7,681 nt of DNA from Ruminococcaceae bacterium UBA1447. GTDB lineage: Bacteria; Bacillota; Clostridia; Oscillospirales; Acutalibacteraceae. Position 1 is the first letter of the stretch. Each line of letters starts with the position of its first letter. The DNA lies in the NCBI GenBank assembly GCA_002329225.1, contig DCTF01000002.1:1-7681 (forward strand), in the 5' to 3' direction. The notes below the pieces were generated by a model. It saw nothing but the letters and a program-made list of their open reading frames with translations. It was not told the DNA's origin and did no database searches. The position numbers were made by a program, and so were the translations under genes. Shown piece after piece: positions 1 to 6,820 of the stretch.

Positions 1-2
1 TT

Positions 3-158
3 CTATTCATCGCCCTTTTGGCAATTATGATTGTGCTTCTCCTTCTGTTCGGAGAAAACGGGGCGATAGAAACCCTGCCTATCTGGGGCGTTTTCCTGAT
101 TTTATTTTTACTCAACTTTACAGATGTTTATGAGAAAAAAACGTTGAAAGAGTCATGA
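3..158 (+). CDS. C-terminal end of an unidentified membrane protein (partial, 5' end outside window)
   Basis: An open frame enters from the left edge and ends at a TGA, giving 51 visible residues. The visible part has two strongly hydrophobic stretches: residues 1-16, rich in Leu, Ile and Val, and about 27-39 (IWGVFLILFLLNF). A short acidic and polar loop (GENGAIETLP) joins them, and the tail is charged (DVYEKKTLKES). This is the pattern of a helical hairpin at the end of an integral membrane protein with a hydrophilic C-terminal tail. I do not recognise the family from so short a piece. The next gene starts 52 bases downstream on the same strand with no visible terminator between, so cotranscription is plausible. 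Coding status rests on the hydrophobic pattern and on the other two forward frames being broken by stops. Confidence 0.6.
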   Translation, partial: LFIALLAIMIVLLLLFGENGAIETLPIWGVFLILFLLNFTDVYEKKTLKES

Positions 159-185
159 CCAAAGGTAAATAAAGAAATCAGTTTG

Positions 186-199
186 CCGGTTACCGGTTA
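186..199 (+). repeat. Tandem duplication of the 7-mer CCGGTTA
   Basis: CCGGTTA occurs twice head to tail and directly abuts the ribosome binding site GGAGG at 201-205 of the EEP-fold gene. The two CCGG cores also form a short inverted repeat around TTA. It could be a slippage duplication or part of a small operator or translation-control site. The repeat is seen directly; any function is speculation. Confidence 0.5.
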
Positions 200-210
200 A
201 GGAGGGCAAA

Positions 211-1284
211 ATGAAAAAGCTGTTTAAGGTTTTGGCAATTATTTTGGCGGCGGTTATTGTTGTTGTCGGCTCTTATGCGGCCTATGTTCTGCTGTCGTAT
301 GACCGCCTTGAGGACAACATTACCCTGGGTATTGAGAAAGGGGAAAATCTGTCTTTGAACTCCGGTGACAGCTTCAGAATTGTCACCTATAACATAGGGT
401 TCGGAGCCTACAGTCAGGATTTCAGCTTTTTCATGGACGGGGGAAAAGAATCCCGCGCCCGCAGTAAAGAAAGCTGCAAAGAAAATGTGCAGGGTGCGGC
501 GGATCTTGTTGCCGCCCTTAACCCGGACTTTGTCCTTTTTCAGGAAGTAGACCTGAACTCCACCCGCAGTTATCATATTGACCAGTATGAGTTGCTGCGG
601 GAAGCCTTTCCGAAATTCAGCAGCGTAAAGGCGATTAACTACGATTCCGCCTATCTTTATTACCCTCTTATTAAGCCCCACGGTAAGTCCCTCTCCGGTC
701 TTGCCGTCTTTTCAAAGTATAATATCCTTGACAGCGTTCGCCGCAGTTTACCTATAGCTACAGACCTGTCAAAGCTTGTTGACTTGGACCGTTGCTACAG
801 TGTCAGCCGTATAGAAACGGATAGCGGGAAAAGCCTCTATCTTTACAATGTTCATTTGTCAGCCTACGGCGGGGATGCCTCAATAAGAACCGCCCAGATA
901 AAAATGCTTTTTGAGGATATTAAAGAAAAAACAGAACAGGGCAACTATGTAATTTGCGGAGGGGACTTTAACCACGACCTCCCCGGCAATTCCGCCGAAG
1001 TCCTTAACGGTGCCGATAAAGCGGGTGAATTCAGCTGGGCAAAGCCCTTTCCGAAAGAGCTTATTCCCAAAGGAATTACAATGATTAACAATGTTTCAAA
1101 GGACGGTATTGTTCCCACGGCACGCAATTGTGACATTCCCTATATGCAGGGAGAAACTTTTGTAATCGTAATAGACGGCTTTTTTGTGTCCTCAAATATA
1201 TATGTGCTGCGCTCGGAAAACTTACAAACGGAGTTCTTTTACAGCGACCACAATCCGGTTGTCCTTGATTTTAAACTCATATAG
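211..1284 (+). CDS. Membrane-anchored endonuclease/exonuclease/phosphatase (EEP) family hydrolase
   Basis: The 357-residue protein has an N-terminal Lys-rich start and one hydrophobic helix (about residues 4-28), so it is probably an uncleaved membrane anchor or signal peptide with the catalytic domain outside. The EEP (DNase I-like) metal-dependent phosphodiesterase motifs are all present in order: VTYNIGFG with N61, FVLFQEVD with E112, YNVHLSAYG with H215, GGDFNHD with D252 and N254, IDGFFVS with D322, and a terminal SDHNPV with D346 and H347. Known family members cut nucleic acids, sphingomyelin or phosphoinositides, so the substrate cannot be assigned. An extracellular position argues for a phospholipid, extracellular nucleic acid or other outside substrate. 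The start is supported by GGAGG at 201-205, five bases before ATG. It is followed after 20 bases by a second phosphoesterase, a likely operon partner. The fold call is firm; the substrate is unknown. Confidence 0.92.
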   Translation: MKKLFKVLAIILAAVIVVVGSYAAYVLLSYDRLEDNITLGIEKGENLSLNSGDSFRIVTYNIGFGAYSQDFSFFMDGGKESRARSKESCKENVQGAADLVAALNPDFVLFQEVDLNSTRSYHIDQYELLREAFPKFSSVKAINYDSAYLYYPLIKPHGKSLSGLAVFSKYNILDSVRRSLPIATDLSKLVDLDRCYSVSRIETDSGKSLYLYNVHLSAYGGDASIRTAQIKMLFEDIKEKTEQGNYVICGGDFNHDLPGNSAEVLNGADKAGEFSWAKPFPKELIPKGITMINNVSKDGIVPTARNCDIPYMQGETFVIVIDGFFVSSNIYVLRSENLQTEFFYSDHNPVVLDFKLI

Positions 1285-1304
1285 AATGCGGAGCAAATAA
1301 AAGC

Positions 1305-2672
1305 ATGAAAACTCCTTTTTCGTTTTTTCTTATCACCGATACCCATTATTTTGAAAATTCCCTGGGCGCCGAAGGCCCCGAATATGACAGATTTAATCTG
1401 ACCGAGCAAAAATGTCTGGCTGAAACGGGATCAATTATTGATTCCGCATTTGATACCCTTTGTGCGGATAAAGAAGTGCAAACCGTTTTAATCCCGGGGG
1501 ATCTGATTTTTGACGGAGAAAAAGAGAGCCATCTGGGCTTTATAAAAAAGCTTGAAAAACTTACAGCCTGCGGTAAGCGGATTTATGTTACAACCGCCGG
1601 CCATGATTACAACGACAATCCGAGAGCGTTTAAAGGTGAAGAAAGAATCCCCGTGGAAGGAACTTCCCGTGAGGAGCTGTTGACGCTTTACAAAGATTAC
1701 GGTTATTCCGACTGCCTCGCCTTTAACGAAAGAACCTATTCCTATGCGGCCTCCATTGCCGACGGTGTCCGTCTTTTGGCTCTGAATTGTGACGGTGACG
1801 GGAAACACTTTCACGGCTTTGACGAAGAGCATTTGAAATGGATAAAAGAGCAAATTGATTCGGCCAAAGCGGCAGGTGATATTTTCTTTGCTATGACCCA
1901 CTACCCCGTTTTGCCCGGTTCACCCGTTATGAGCATGGTTGGGGATGCGGTTATCTCAAATTGGCGGGAAACGGCGGAAACCCTTGCGGATTGGGGGCTT
2001 CAGCTTGTTTTTACCGGTCACATGCACATGCAAAGCGTCAATTCAATAACCACCGCTAAAGGAAATACTCTTTGGGATGTTTGCACCGGCTCCTTGGTGG
2101 GCTGCCCCGCTTCAATACGCAAAGTGACTTTTTCGGATGAAAAAAAGGTAAAAATTGAGTCCTCAAGAATAGAGGAATTCGATTGGGACAAAAACGGTAT
2201 GACGGCGGATGAATATTTTACCTGGCGGTTTGAACGTATGATTCGCACGACAATAGACTCAATGGCGGAAAATCCGGAAGCCTTTGCGCGCAAAATCGCT
2301 AAAAAGGGCAGCAAATCGAAAAACTTGGGGTTGATAAAATTTGCGGGCAACACTATGCAGACATTGACCTTGGGTAAGCTCGGACGCCTGCTTTTTATAA
2401 AAGTGCCGTCGGATTTGAAGGGCGTTTTGGTTAAGGATTTAGGTGTTGAGCTTGTCCGCAATATGTTTGAAGGGGATGCCCCTTATATACCCGGTACGCC
2501 GGTTCATTCCCTTATTATGAAGGCTCTGAAGCGTTTTCGTCCGGTCATCTCAACACTTGAAAAAAAGCTGGGCGAAAAAAATCCCGAACTTTCCGATATC
2601 CCCGCATTTGTATCTTCTTTAATCGGAAACAGCGGTGTTCCGGATAATAATCTTGAGCTTACCCTTAATTGA
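1305..2672 (+). CDS. Calcineurin-like metallophosphoesterase with variant metal-binding motif
   Basis: The 455-residue protein carries the metallophosphoesterase motifs in order: DTH (D12, H14), PGDLIFDGEKESH (G65, D66), TTAGHDY (H100, D101), MTHYPV (H199) and FTGHMHM (H239, H241). The family uses a two-metal centre to hydrolyse phosphomonoesters or diesters. The third motif is normally GNHD; here it reads AGHD, so the metal-bridging Asn is replaced by Gly99. The region after about residue 290 is a mostly helical C-terminal domain rich in Lys and Arg, of unknown role. There is no signal peptide, so it is probably cytoplasmic, unlike its anchored neighbour. The start has GGAG at 1290-1293, a rather long 11 bases upstream. 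The 20-base gap to the preceding EEP gene suggests one transcript. The superfamily is certain; substrate and degree of activity are not. Confidence 0.92.
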   Translation: MKTPFSFFLITDTHYFENSLGAEGPEYDRFNLTEQKCLAETGSIIDSAFDTLCADKEVQTVLIPGDLIFDGEKESHLGFIKKLEKLTACGKRIYVTTAGHDYNDNPRAFKGEERIPVEGTSREELLTLYKDYGYSDCLAFNERTYSYAASIADGVRLLALNCDGDGKHFHGFDEEHLKWIKEQIDSAKAAGDIFFAMTHYPVLPGSPVMSMVGDAVISNWRETAETLADWGLQLVFTGHMHMQSVNSITTAKGNTLWDVCTGSLVGCPASIRKVTFSDEKKVKIESSRIEEFDWDKNGMTADEYFTWRFERMIRTTIDSMAENPEAFARKIAKKGSKSKNLGLIKFAGNTMQTLTLGKLGRLLFIKVPSDLKGVLVKDLGVELVRNMFEGDAPYIPGTPVHSLIMKALKRFRPVISTLEKKLGEKNPELSDIPAFVSSLIGNSGVPDNNLELTLN

Positions 2673-2682
2673 ACAGATTTAC

Positions 2683-2711
2683 TTGAAGACTGGCCTTGAA
2701 AGATGTAAAAT
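2683..2711 (+). promoter_or_regulatory. Candidate sigma-A type promoter for the alpha-mannosidase gene
   Basis: TTGAAG at 2683-2688 and TAAAAT at 2706-2711 are separated by 17 bases, matching the consensus -35 and -10 boxes at 4 of 6 and 5 of 6 positions. Transcription would begin near 2718, giving a leader of about 75 bases before the mannosidase start. The 119-base gap after the metallophosphoesterase is larger than the others in this run, which fits a separate promoter, but no terminator is visible in the gap, so read-through is also likely. Confidence 0.35.
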
Positions 2712-2775
2712 TGTTGTATTCCGAATAAGGGGATGGTTTTATCGTTGATGTGAGTGTTTAAGTAAAAACTTGAAT

Positions 2776-2783
2776 AGAGAGGA
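2776..2783 (+). promoter_or_regulatory. Ribosome binding site of the alpha-mannosidase gene
   Basis: AGAGAGGA lies eight bases before the ATG at 2792 and supports that start. An N-terminus here leaves only 13 residues before the first zinc-binding His, as usual for cytoplasmic bacterial GH38 enzymes. Confidence 0.7.
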
Positions 2784-2791
2784 TTAATATT

Positions 2792-5700
2792 ATGTTAACT
2801 AAAAAAACTATTTTTACAATTGCCGTATCCCACCTTGATACATCCTGGCTTTGGGATTTGGAAACAACTATCGGCAAATATATTCCCGCAACTCTTTTCA
2901 GAAACTTTCCCCTCATGGATAAATACCCCGATTACACCTTCGGTTTTGAGGGGTCTTACCGCTATGAACTTATGGAAGAATATTATCCCGAAGCTGTTGA
3001 AAAGATGAAGGAATACATTGCCGCGGGGCGATGGGTACCGGTAGGCAGCACCTATGAAAACGGGGATGTGAATACCCCCTCTCCCGAAGCCCTGTTCCGC
3101 AATATACTTTACGGAAGAACATATTTTCTTGAGAAATTCGGTAAAGAGAGCAACGATATTTTCCTGCCCGACTGTTTCGGCTTCGGTTGGGCTCTGCCTT
3201 CAATCGCCCGCCATGCAAACCTTAAAGGCTTTTCCACCGGCAAACTTGCCTGGGGCAGCGCTTACGGCGCTCCTTTCGATTTGGGTAAATGGTACGGTGT
3301 GGACGGCAGCTTTGTTTACGCAAACATTCAGCCGGGTTCCTATGCCCGAAGTTTAAAATCGGTGCGTAAAAATGACAGCATTGCGCCCAAACTTGAAAAG
3401 AATTCCAAGGCGGGTCTGCCCTTTACCTGTGCCTTTTACGGCACCGGAGACCGGGGAGGAGCGCCCGGGGAAAGTTCCGTTAAAACCGTTATGGATGAAA
3501 TCCGTGCCAACTCGATGAATGAAGTTGACGTTAAGTCGGTGAGTTCAAACGAACTGTTCGAGATTATGGATAACGACTTATCCGACAGACAAAAAGAGCT
3601 TCTGCCCACATGGAGCAATGAACTCTTACTCACCGACCACGGTGTGGGCAGTTATACATCCAGAGCTGTCGGTAAACGCTGGAACCGACGGGTGGAACAA
3701 CTTGCCGATGCGGCTGAGCGTTTCTGTTCCGCAGCGGACTGGATGGGATTGGCGGAATACCCCCATGCCGTTATAAATACATCGTGGAAGCGTGCCATAG
3801 CCCATCAGTTCCACGATGATATTACGGGCACGTCTTTCCAGGTCTGCTATAAACGCAACTGGAATGACTATATGCTTTCTCAAAACCAATTGGCGGAAGA
3901 GTACAGAGCCGGAGCTGGAGCCGTTGTTGAGCAAATGGATACCTCCTTTGCCAAGGGCGTACCGGTAGCGGTGACAAACCCCCTGCAATCAACGGGGCTT
4001 CGCACCGAAACCGTTACCGCAAAGGTTAAACTTCCGAAGGATACCAAGCATATTAAGGTAACCGACCCCTCCGGCAAAGAAGTGCCCTCCCAGATTATTG
4101 ATGAAGATGAAAAACATACTCACATTGCCTTTGTTGCAAGCGTGCCGTCCGTGGGTATTGCCCTCTATGACGTACAACCGGCGGATAAACCCTATTCGGA
4201 TGCGGACGCCATACGCATATCCTCCACCTCTTTGGAAAACGCAAATCTCCGTGTGATGCTCAATTCTAACGGGGATATTTGCGAGATTTATGACAAAAAG
4301 CTCGGGAAGAACGTTCTTTCCGGTGTGGTATCCCTTGCTCTCTTTGACTACAAGGGCAGCAAACCCTGGCCTGCCTGGGAACTGACCTATGACGAACTTG
4401 CCGTTCCTCCCCGGGAGTATGCCAAAAACCCGAAAATAAAAATACTTGAATACGGTCCCGCCCGGGGCGCTATTGAAATTACCAGAACAGCCGGCCCCTC
4501 AAAATTCACCCAGGTGCTGTCGCTTGATGCCGACGGGGATACCGTGCGGGTTTATAACGAGGTGGACTGGCGTTCCACCGCAAGCCTGCTTAAAGTCGTC
4601 TTCCCCCTTGCGGCCGCTAACCCCAATGCCGGTTACGATTTAGGTTTGGGTGTAATAAAACGGGGTAACAGCAGGCCTAAACTTTATGAAGTGCCCGCTC
4701 AGATGTGGGCGGACATCACGGACAGGAGTAAAAGCTTCGGCGTTTCGGTGTTCAGCGACTCCCGCTCCGGCTGGGATAAACCCGATGACAACACCCTGCG
4801 CCTTACCGTTGTTCATACCCCGGTTTATAATTATCGTTGGGAATGTTCACAGCATTTAATGGACTTGGGCCTCAATCGCTTTTCCTTCGGCATATATCCC
4901 CATGAGGGTATCCGTCAAAGCGGTACCCAGTCGGCCGCCCAACGTTTTAATCAGCCTATGGCAACCTTTACCGCCAGTGTCCATGAGGGCACATTAGGTA
5001 CCGAGTTTTCCTTTGCACGCCTTAATACCGAGGGCGTGAGCATACGGGCAATTAAAAAGGCTCATCGGGGCGAAGAAACCGTCGTCCGCTTTAATGAGGT
5101 CGAAGGGATTGCCAAAACGGGAGTTAAGTTTTCCATAGGCGCCGGCATAGAGTCGGCTAAAGAAGTTTTCGCCACTGAAGAAGTCATCGGTGACGCCGAA
5201 GTTAAAGACGGCGTGCTATGTTTCGACATCGGCGCTTATGCACCTAAAACTTTTGCCCTGACCCTTAAAAAACCTGAGAAACCCGCAAAGTTAAATGAGA
5301 TGACTCCTTTGGAGTTGCCTTATAACTTTACCGCCATAACCGGGCAGCAAGAAATGGCCACTGCCGACCACCCGAAGACCCTTTCAGTACCGAGGGAGAT
5401 TATTCCCGAAACCGTTCTCAGCGGCGGCGTGGAATTTAAAATCGGCCAAGGGGAGAAAAATGCTCTCGTCTGCCGGGGTCAGACTCTTAAACTGCCTGAG
5501 GGTACAAGAAAGCTTTGGCTGCTTGCCGCCTCCCTTGACGGTGACCGCCAAACAATCTTTGAGGTTGGGGGCAAGGAGCAGATTTGCTTTATTCCCGATT
5601 GGCAAGAGGCGATTGGGGCTTGGGATTTAGTAGGCTTGGGCGAAACGGGTTATGTCAAAAACGGAGTTTTGGCATGGAACGCAACTCACGCCCATTGCGA

Positions 5701-6064
5701 AGACGGGGATATACTTGCAAAACAACTTTACTTCTTTAAAGTCCGTGTAAAAATACCCGAGGGTGTAAAAGAGATTACTTTGCCGAAGGTGGAAGAAGTT
5801 TTAATTCTTGCCGCAACGGCGGACGGAAAGGATCTCAGCTTTAACACGGCGGCGCCCCTTTTCGACACGCTTAAAAGACGCCCCTTCGACTACAAACTTT
5901 CCCCGAGCGAGTATGCGGACGCCAGACCCTCTATCCCCGAACAGGTGGCTCAGAAGTTTGTAGACAGAAGAAAATCAATAACCGTAAATACTCCCTTTAT
6001 AAACGGTACTTTCCAGTTAGCGGATGCCTATTCCATTGTCCGCTCTTTGTTCAGGCTTAAGTAA
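2792..6064 (+). CDS. Cytoplasmic alpha-mannosidase, glycoside hydrolase family 38
   Basis: This 1090-residue protein hydrolyses terminal alpha-mannose residues, by family knowledge through a retaining, zinc-dependent mechanism. GH38 motifs are intact: SHLDTSWLW (H14, D16), LPDCFGFGWALPS with the expected nucleophile D127, the GTGDRGGAP loop at 217-225, TDHGVGSYTSRAVGKRWNRR at 281-300, and QFHDDITGTS with H341. H14, D16, D127 and H341 match the zinc ligands of the family. The middle and C-terminal beta-sandwich regions follow, including DWRSTASLLKVVFPL near 592-606, a WADITDRS stretch near 639-646, and APKTFALTL near 817-825. A further module of about 240 residues (from about 840) contains LAWNATHAH (960-968), a pattern I associate with C-terminal domains of bacterial GH38 proteins. 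No signal peptide is present, so the substrate is presumably an imported oligosaccharide. Linkage specificity cannot be read from sequence alone. The gene ends just before a strong terminator. Confidence 0.97.
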   Translation: MLTKKTIFTIAVSHLDTSWLWDLETTIGKYIPATLFRNFPLMDKYPDYTFGFEGSYRYELMEEYYPEAVEKMKEYIAAGRWVPVGSTYENGDVNTPSPEALFRNILYGRTYFLEKFGKESNDIFLPDCFGFGWALPSIARHANLKGFSTGKLAWGSAYGAPFDLGKWYGVDGSFVYANIQPGSYARSLKSVRKNDSIAPKLEKNSKAGLPFTCAFYGTGDRGGAPGESSVKTVMDEIRANSMNEVDVKSVSSNELFEIMDNDLSDRQKELLPTWSNELLLTDHGVGSYTSRAVGKRWNRRVEQLADAAERFCSAADWMGLAEYPHAVINTSWKRAIAHQFHDDITGTSFQVCYKRNWNDYMLSQNQLAEEYRAGAGAVVEQMDTSFAKGVPVAVTNPLQSTGLRTETVTAKVKLPKDTKHIKVTDPSGKEVPSQIIDEDEKHTHIAFVASVPSVGIALYDVQPADKPYSDADAIRISSTSLENANLRVMLNSNGDICEIYDKKLGKNVLSGVVSLALFDYKGSKPWPAWELTYDELAVPPREYAKNPKIKILEYGPARGAIEITRTAGPSKFTQVLSLDADGDTVRVYNEVDWRSTASLLKVVFPLAAANPNAGYDLGLGVIKRGNSRPKLYEVPAQMWADITDRSKSFGVSVFSDSRSGWDKPDDNTLRLTVVHTPVYNYRWECSQHLMDLGLNRFSFGIYPHEGIRQSGTQSAAQRFNQPMATFTASVHEGTLGTEFSFARLNTEGVSIRAIKKAHRGEETVVRFNEVEGIAKTGVKFSIGAGIESAKEVFATEEVIGDAEVKDGVLCFDIGAYAPKTFALTLKKPEKPAKLNEMTPLELPYNFTAITGQQEMATADHPKTLSVPREIIPETVLSGGVEFKIGQGEKNALVCRGQTLKLPEGTRKLWLLAASLDGDRQTIFEVGGKEQICFIPDWQEAIGAWDLVGLGETGYVKNGVLAWNATHAHCEDGDILAKQLYFFKVRVKIPEGVKEITLPKVEEVLILAATADGKDLSFNTAAPLFDTLKRRPFDYKLSPSEYADARPSIPEQVAQKFVDRRKSITVNTPFINGTFQLADAYSIVRSLFRLK

Positions 6065-6079
6065 AAAAACTCAAAAAGT

Positions 6080-6111
6080 GCGGGCTTTTCAGTAAAGAAA
6101 AGCCCGCTTTT
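6080..6111. terminator. Bidirectional intrinsic terminator between convergent genes
   Basis: A perfect 11-base stem, GCGGGCTTTTC paired with GAAAAGCCCGC, closes a 6-base loop (AGTAAA). On the plus strand it is followed by TTTT, ending the alpha-mannosidase transcript 15 bases after its stop. Read on the minus strand, the same hairpin is followed by T-rich runs (complement of the A tracts at 6063-6078), so it should also end the acetyltransferase transcript. Confidence 0.93.
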
Positions 6112-6141
6112 AATTCCTGAAAAAACACTGTCGAAAAACAA

Positions 6142-6696
6142 TCAAAGCTTTATTCCCATTGCAACGCTGCCCGTTCCGGTTTGCAGCACTTCAAAGCCGT
6201 ATTTTTTATAAAAGTTTATTCCCTTCTCGTTTTTTTTGCCTACGGTGAGCATAAGCCCCTTTGCTCCTTTGTTGCGAAGATGTTCGGTGAGGGTGTTCAT
6301 AAGGGCGCTCCCCAAGCCTTTGCGCCGGTAGTCGGCGGAAATATCTATGTGCAAATGCGCCGGGTACTCACGGGAGAATTTTTTGTGGGGTGCATAAGAT
6401 AAGCGTAAGCCTATCCATTTGTCAGGGCCGAGCCGAAGCGCACGGGGCAGATAATCGCTTTTTATTCTTCTTTCAAATTGTCCGTAGTTTTCCGCACAGA
6501 TTATATAGCCTACGGCTTCATTATCTTCATTAGCCGCCACAAAACAGTTTTCCGGCTCACATTCTATGTAGTAGTCGCAGAATGTGTTCAGAATAAACTT
6601 CTGCTGCCTTTCTTTTTCAGGATTACCGGCGTTTATAAGGCACAGGTTGCGTACATTTTCCCGGTCCTCTTGACGGTACGGTCTTATTGTTTCCAT
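6142..6696 (-). CDS. GNAT family N-acetyltransferase
   Basis: The 184-residue protein is a complete single-domain GNAT enzyme that would transfer an acetyl group from acetyl-CoA to an amine. The beta4-alpha3 acetyl-CoA binding segment is clear: HLHIDISADYRRKGLGSALM at 114-133, with the R/Q-x-x-G-x-G/A pyrophosphate loop at R124-G129. Next come a LMLTVGKKNEKGINFYKKYGF stretch at about 148-168, the typical motif B, and an N-terminal METIRPYRQED start. The YPAHLHIDI wording resembles, from memory, bacterial acetyltransferases related to the GNAT-like domain of O-GlcNAcases, but this is weak. The acceptor is unknown. The start is fixed by AAGGAG six bases upstream (complement of 6703-6708). It is convergent with the mannosidase, sharing its terminator, and divergent from the esterase gene, so a functional link to either is unproven. 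Confidence 0.94.
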   Translation of the reverse strand: METIRPYRQEDRENVRNLCLINAGNPEKERQQKFILNTFCDYYIECEPENCFVAANEDNEAVGYIICAENYGQFERRIKSDYLPRALRLGPDKWIGLRLSYAPHKKFSREYPAHLHIDISADYRRKGLGSALMNTLTEHLRNKGAKGLMLTVGKKNEKGINFYKKYGFEVLQTGTGSVAMGIKL

Positions 6697-6739
6697 AACT
6701 GTCTCCTTATCCGAAAAGCCGATTTAAATTTTCAATCTA

Positions 6740-6768
6740 TCGACAAAAGATAAATGCGCTGGTATTAT
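6740..6768 (+). promoter_or_regulatory. Rightward sigma-A promoter with extended -10 for the CE15-like gene
   Basis: TCGACA at 6740-6745 matches the -35 consensus at 5 of 6 positions. After 17 bases comes TATTAT at 6763-6768, also 5 of 6, preceded by TGG, which makes an extended -10. A perfect TATAAT overlaps at 6766-6771 but would need a 20-base spacer. The predicted start near 6775 gives a leader of about 45 bases. Confidence 0.6.
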
Positions 6769-6805
6769 AATTTCTGAAAAGTTTTTTATTACAGCAAAAC
6801 TGAAC

Positions 6806-6812
6806 AGGGGGA
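6806..6812 (+). promoter_or_regulatory. Ribosome binding site that decides the CE15-like start
   Basis: AGGGGGA ends at the first base of an in-frame ATG at 6812, leaving no spacing for that codon. The second in-frame ATG at 6821 lies eight bases beyond and is therefore the better start. The choice changes the protein by only three residues (MKK). Confidence 0.6.
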
Positions 6813-6820
6813 TGAAAAAG

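Larger units (their letters stand above)
6697..6820. promoter_or_regulatory. Divergent intergenic promoter region
   Basis: This 124-base AT-rich gap separates the divergent acetyltransferase and esterase-like genes. It holds the ribosome binding sites of both, the rightward promoter listed separately, an 8-base palindrome ATTTAAAT at 6722-6729, and on the minus strand a perfect TATAAT (complement of 6764-6769). The minus-strand TATAAT has only a poor -35 partner (GTAATA at 17-base spacing), so the leftward start point is uncertain. No riboswitch or long operator repeat was recognised. Confidence 0.6.

Noticed and set aside
144..171. TTGAAA followed after 16 bases by TAAATA, a possible promoter for the EEP-fold gene
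   Set aside because: The -10 box matches only 3 of 6 positions and the -35 lies inside the preceding coding end; too weak to list as a feature.
190..681. Minus-strand open frame of 163 codons opposite the EEP-fold gene
   Set aside because: It overlaps a gene with complete catalytic motifs, has no ribosome binding site or recognisable domain, and looks like an antisense shadow.
1488..2461. Two minus-strand open frames (137 and 147 codons) opposite the metallophosphoesterase
   Set aside because: Both lie inside a well-supported gene on the other strand, and their translations show no family features.
2820..5605. Several short open frames on both strands inside the alpha-mannosidase region
   Set aside because: The GH38 reading frame is continuous with all motifs intact; these are frame shadows without start signals.
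6181..6753. Plus-strand open frames of 73 and 91 codons opposite the acetyltransferase
   Set aside because: The minus-strand GNAT gene has a full motif set and a good ribosome binding site; the plus-strand frames have neither.
6812..6820. ATG at 6812 as the start of the CE15-like gene
   Set aside because: The Shine-Dalgarno sequence touches this codon, leaving no spacing; the in-frame ATG at 6821 fits better.
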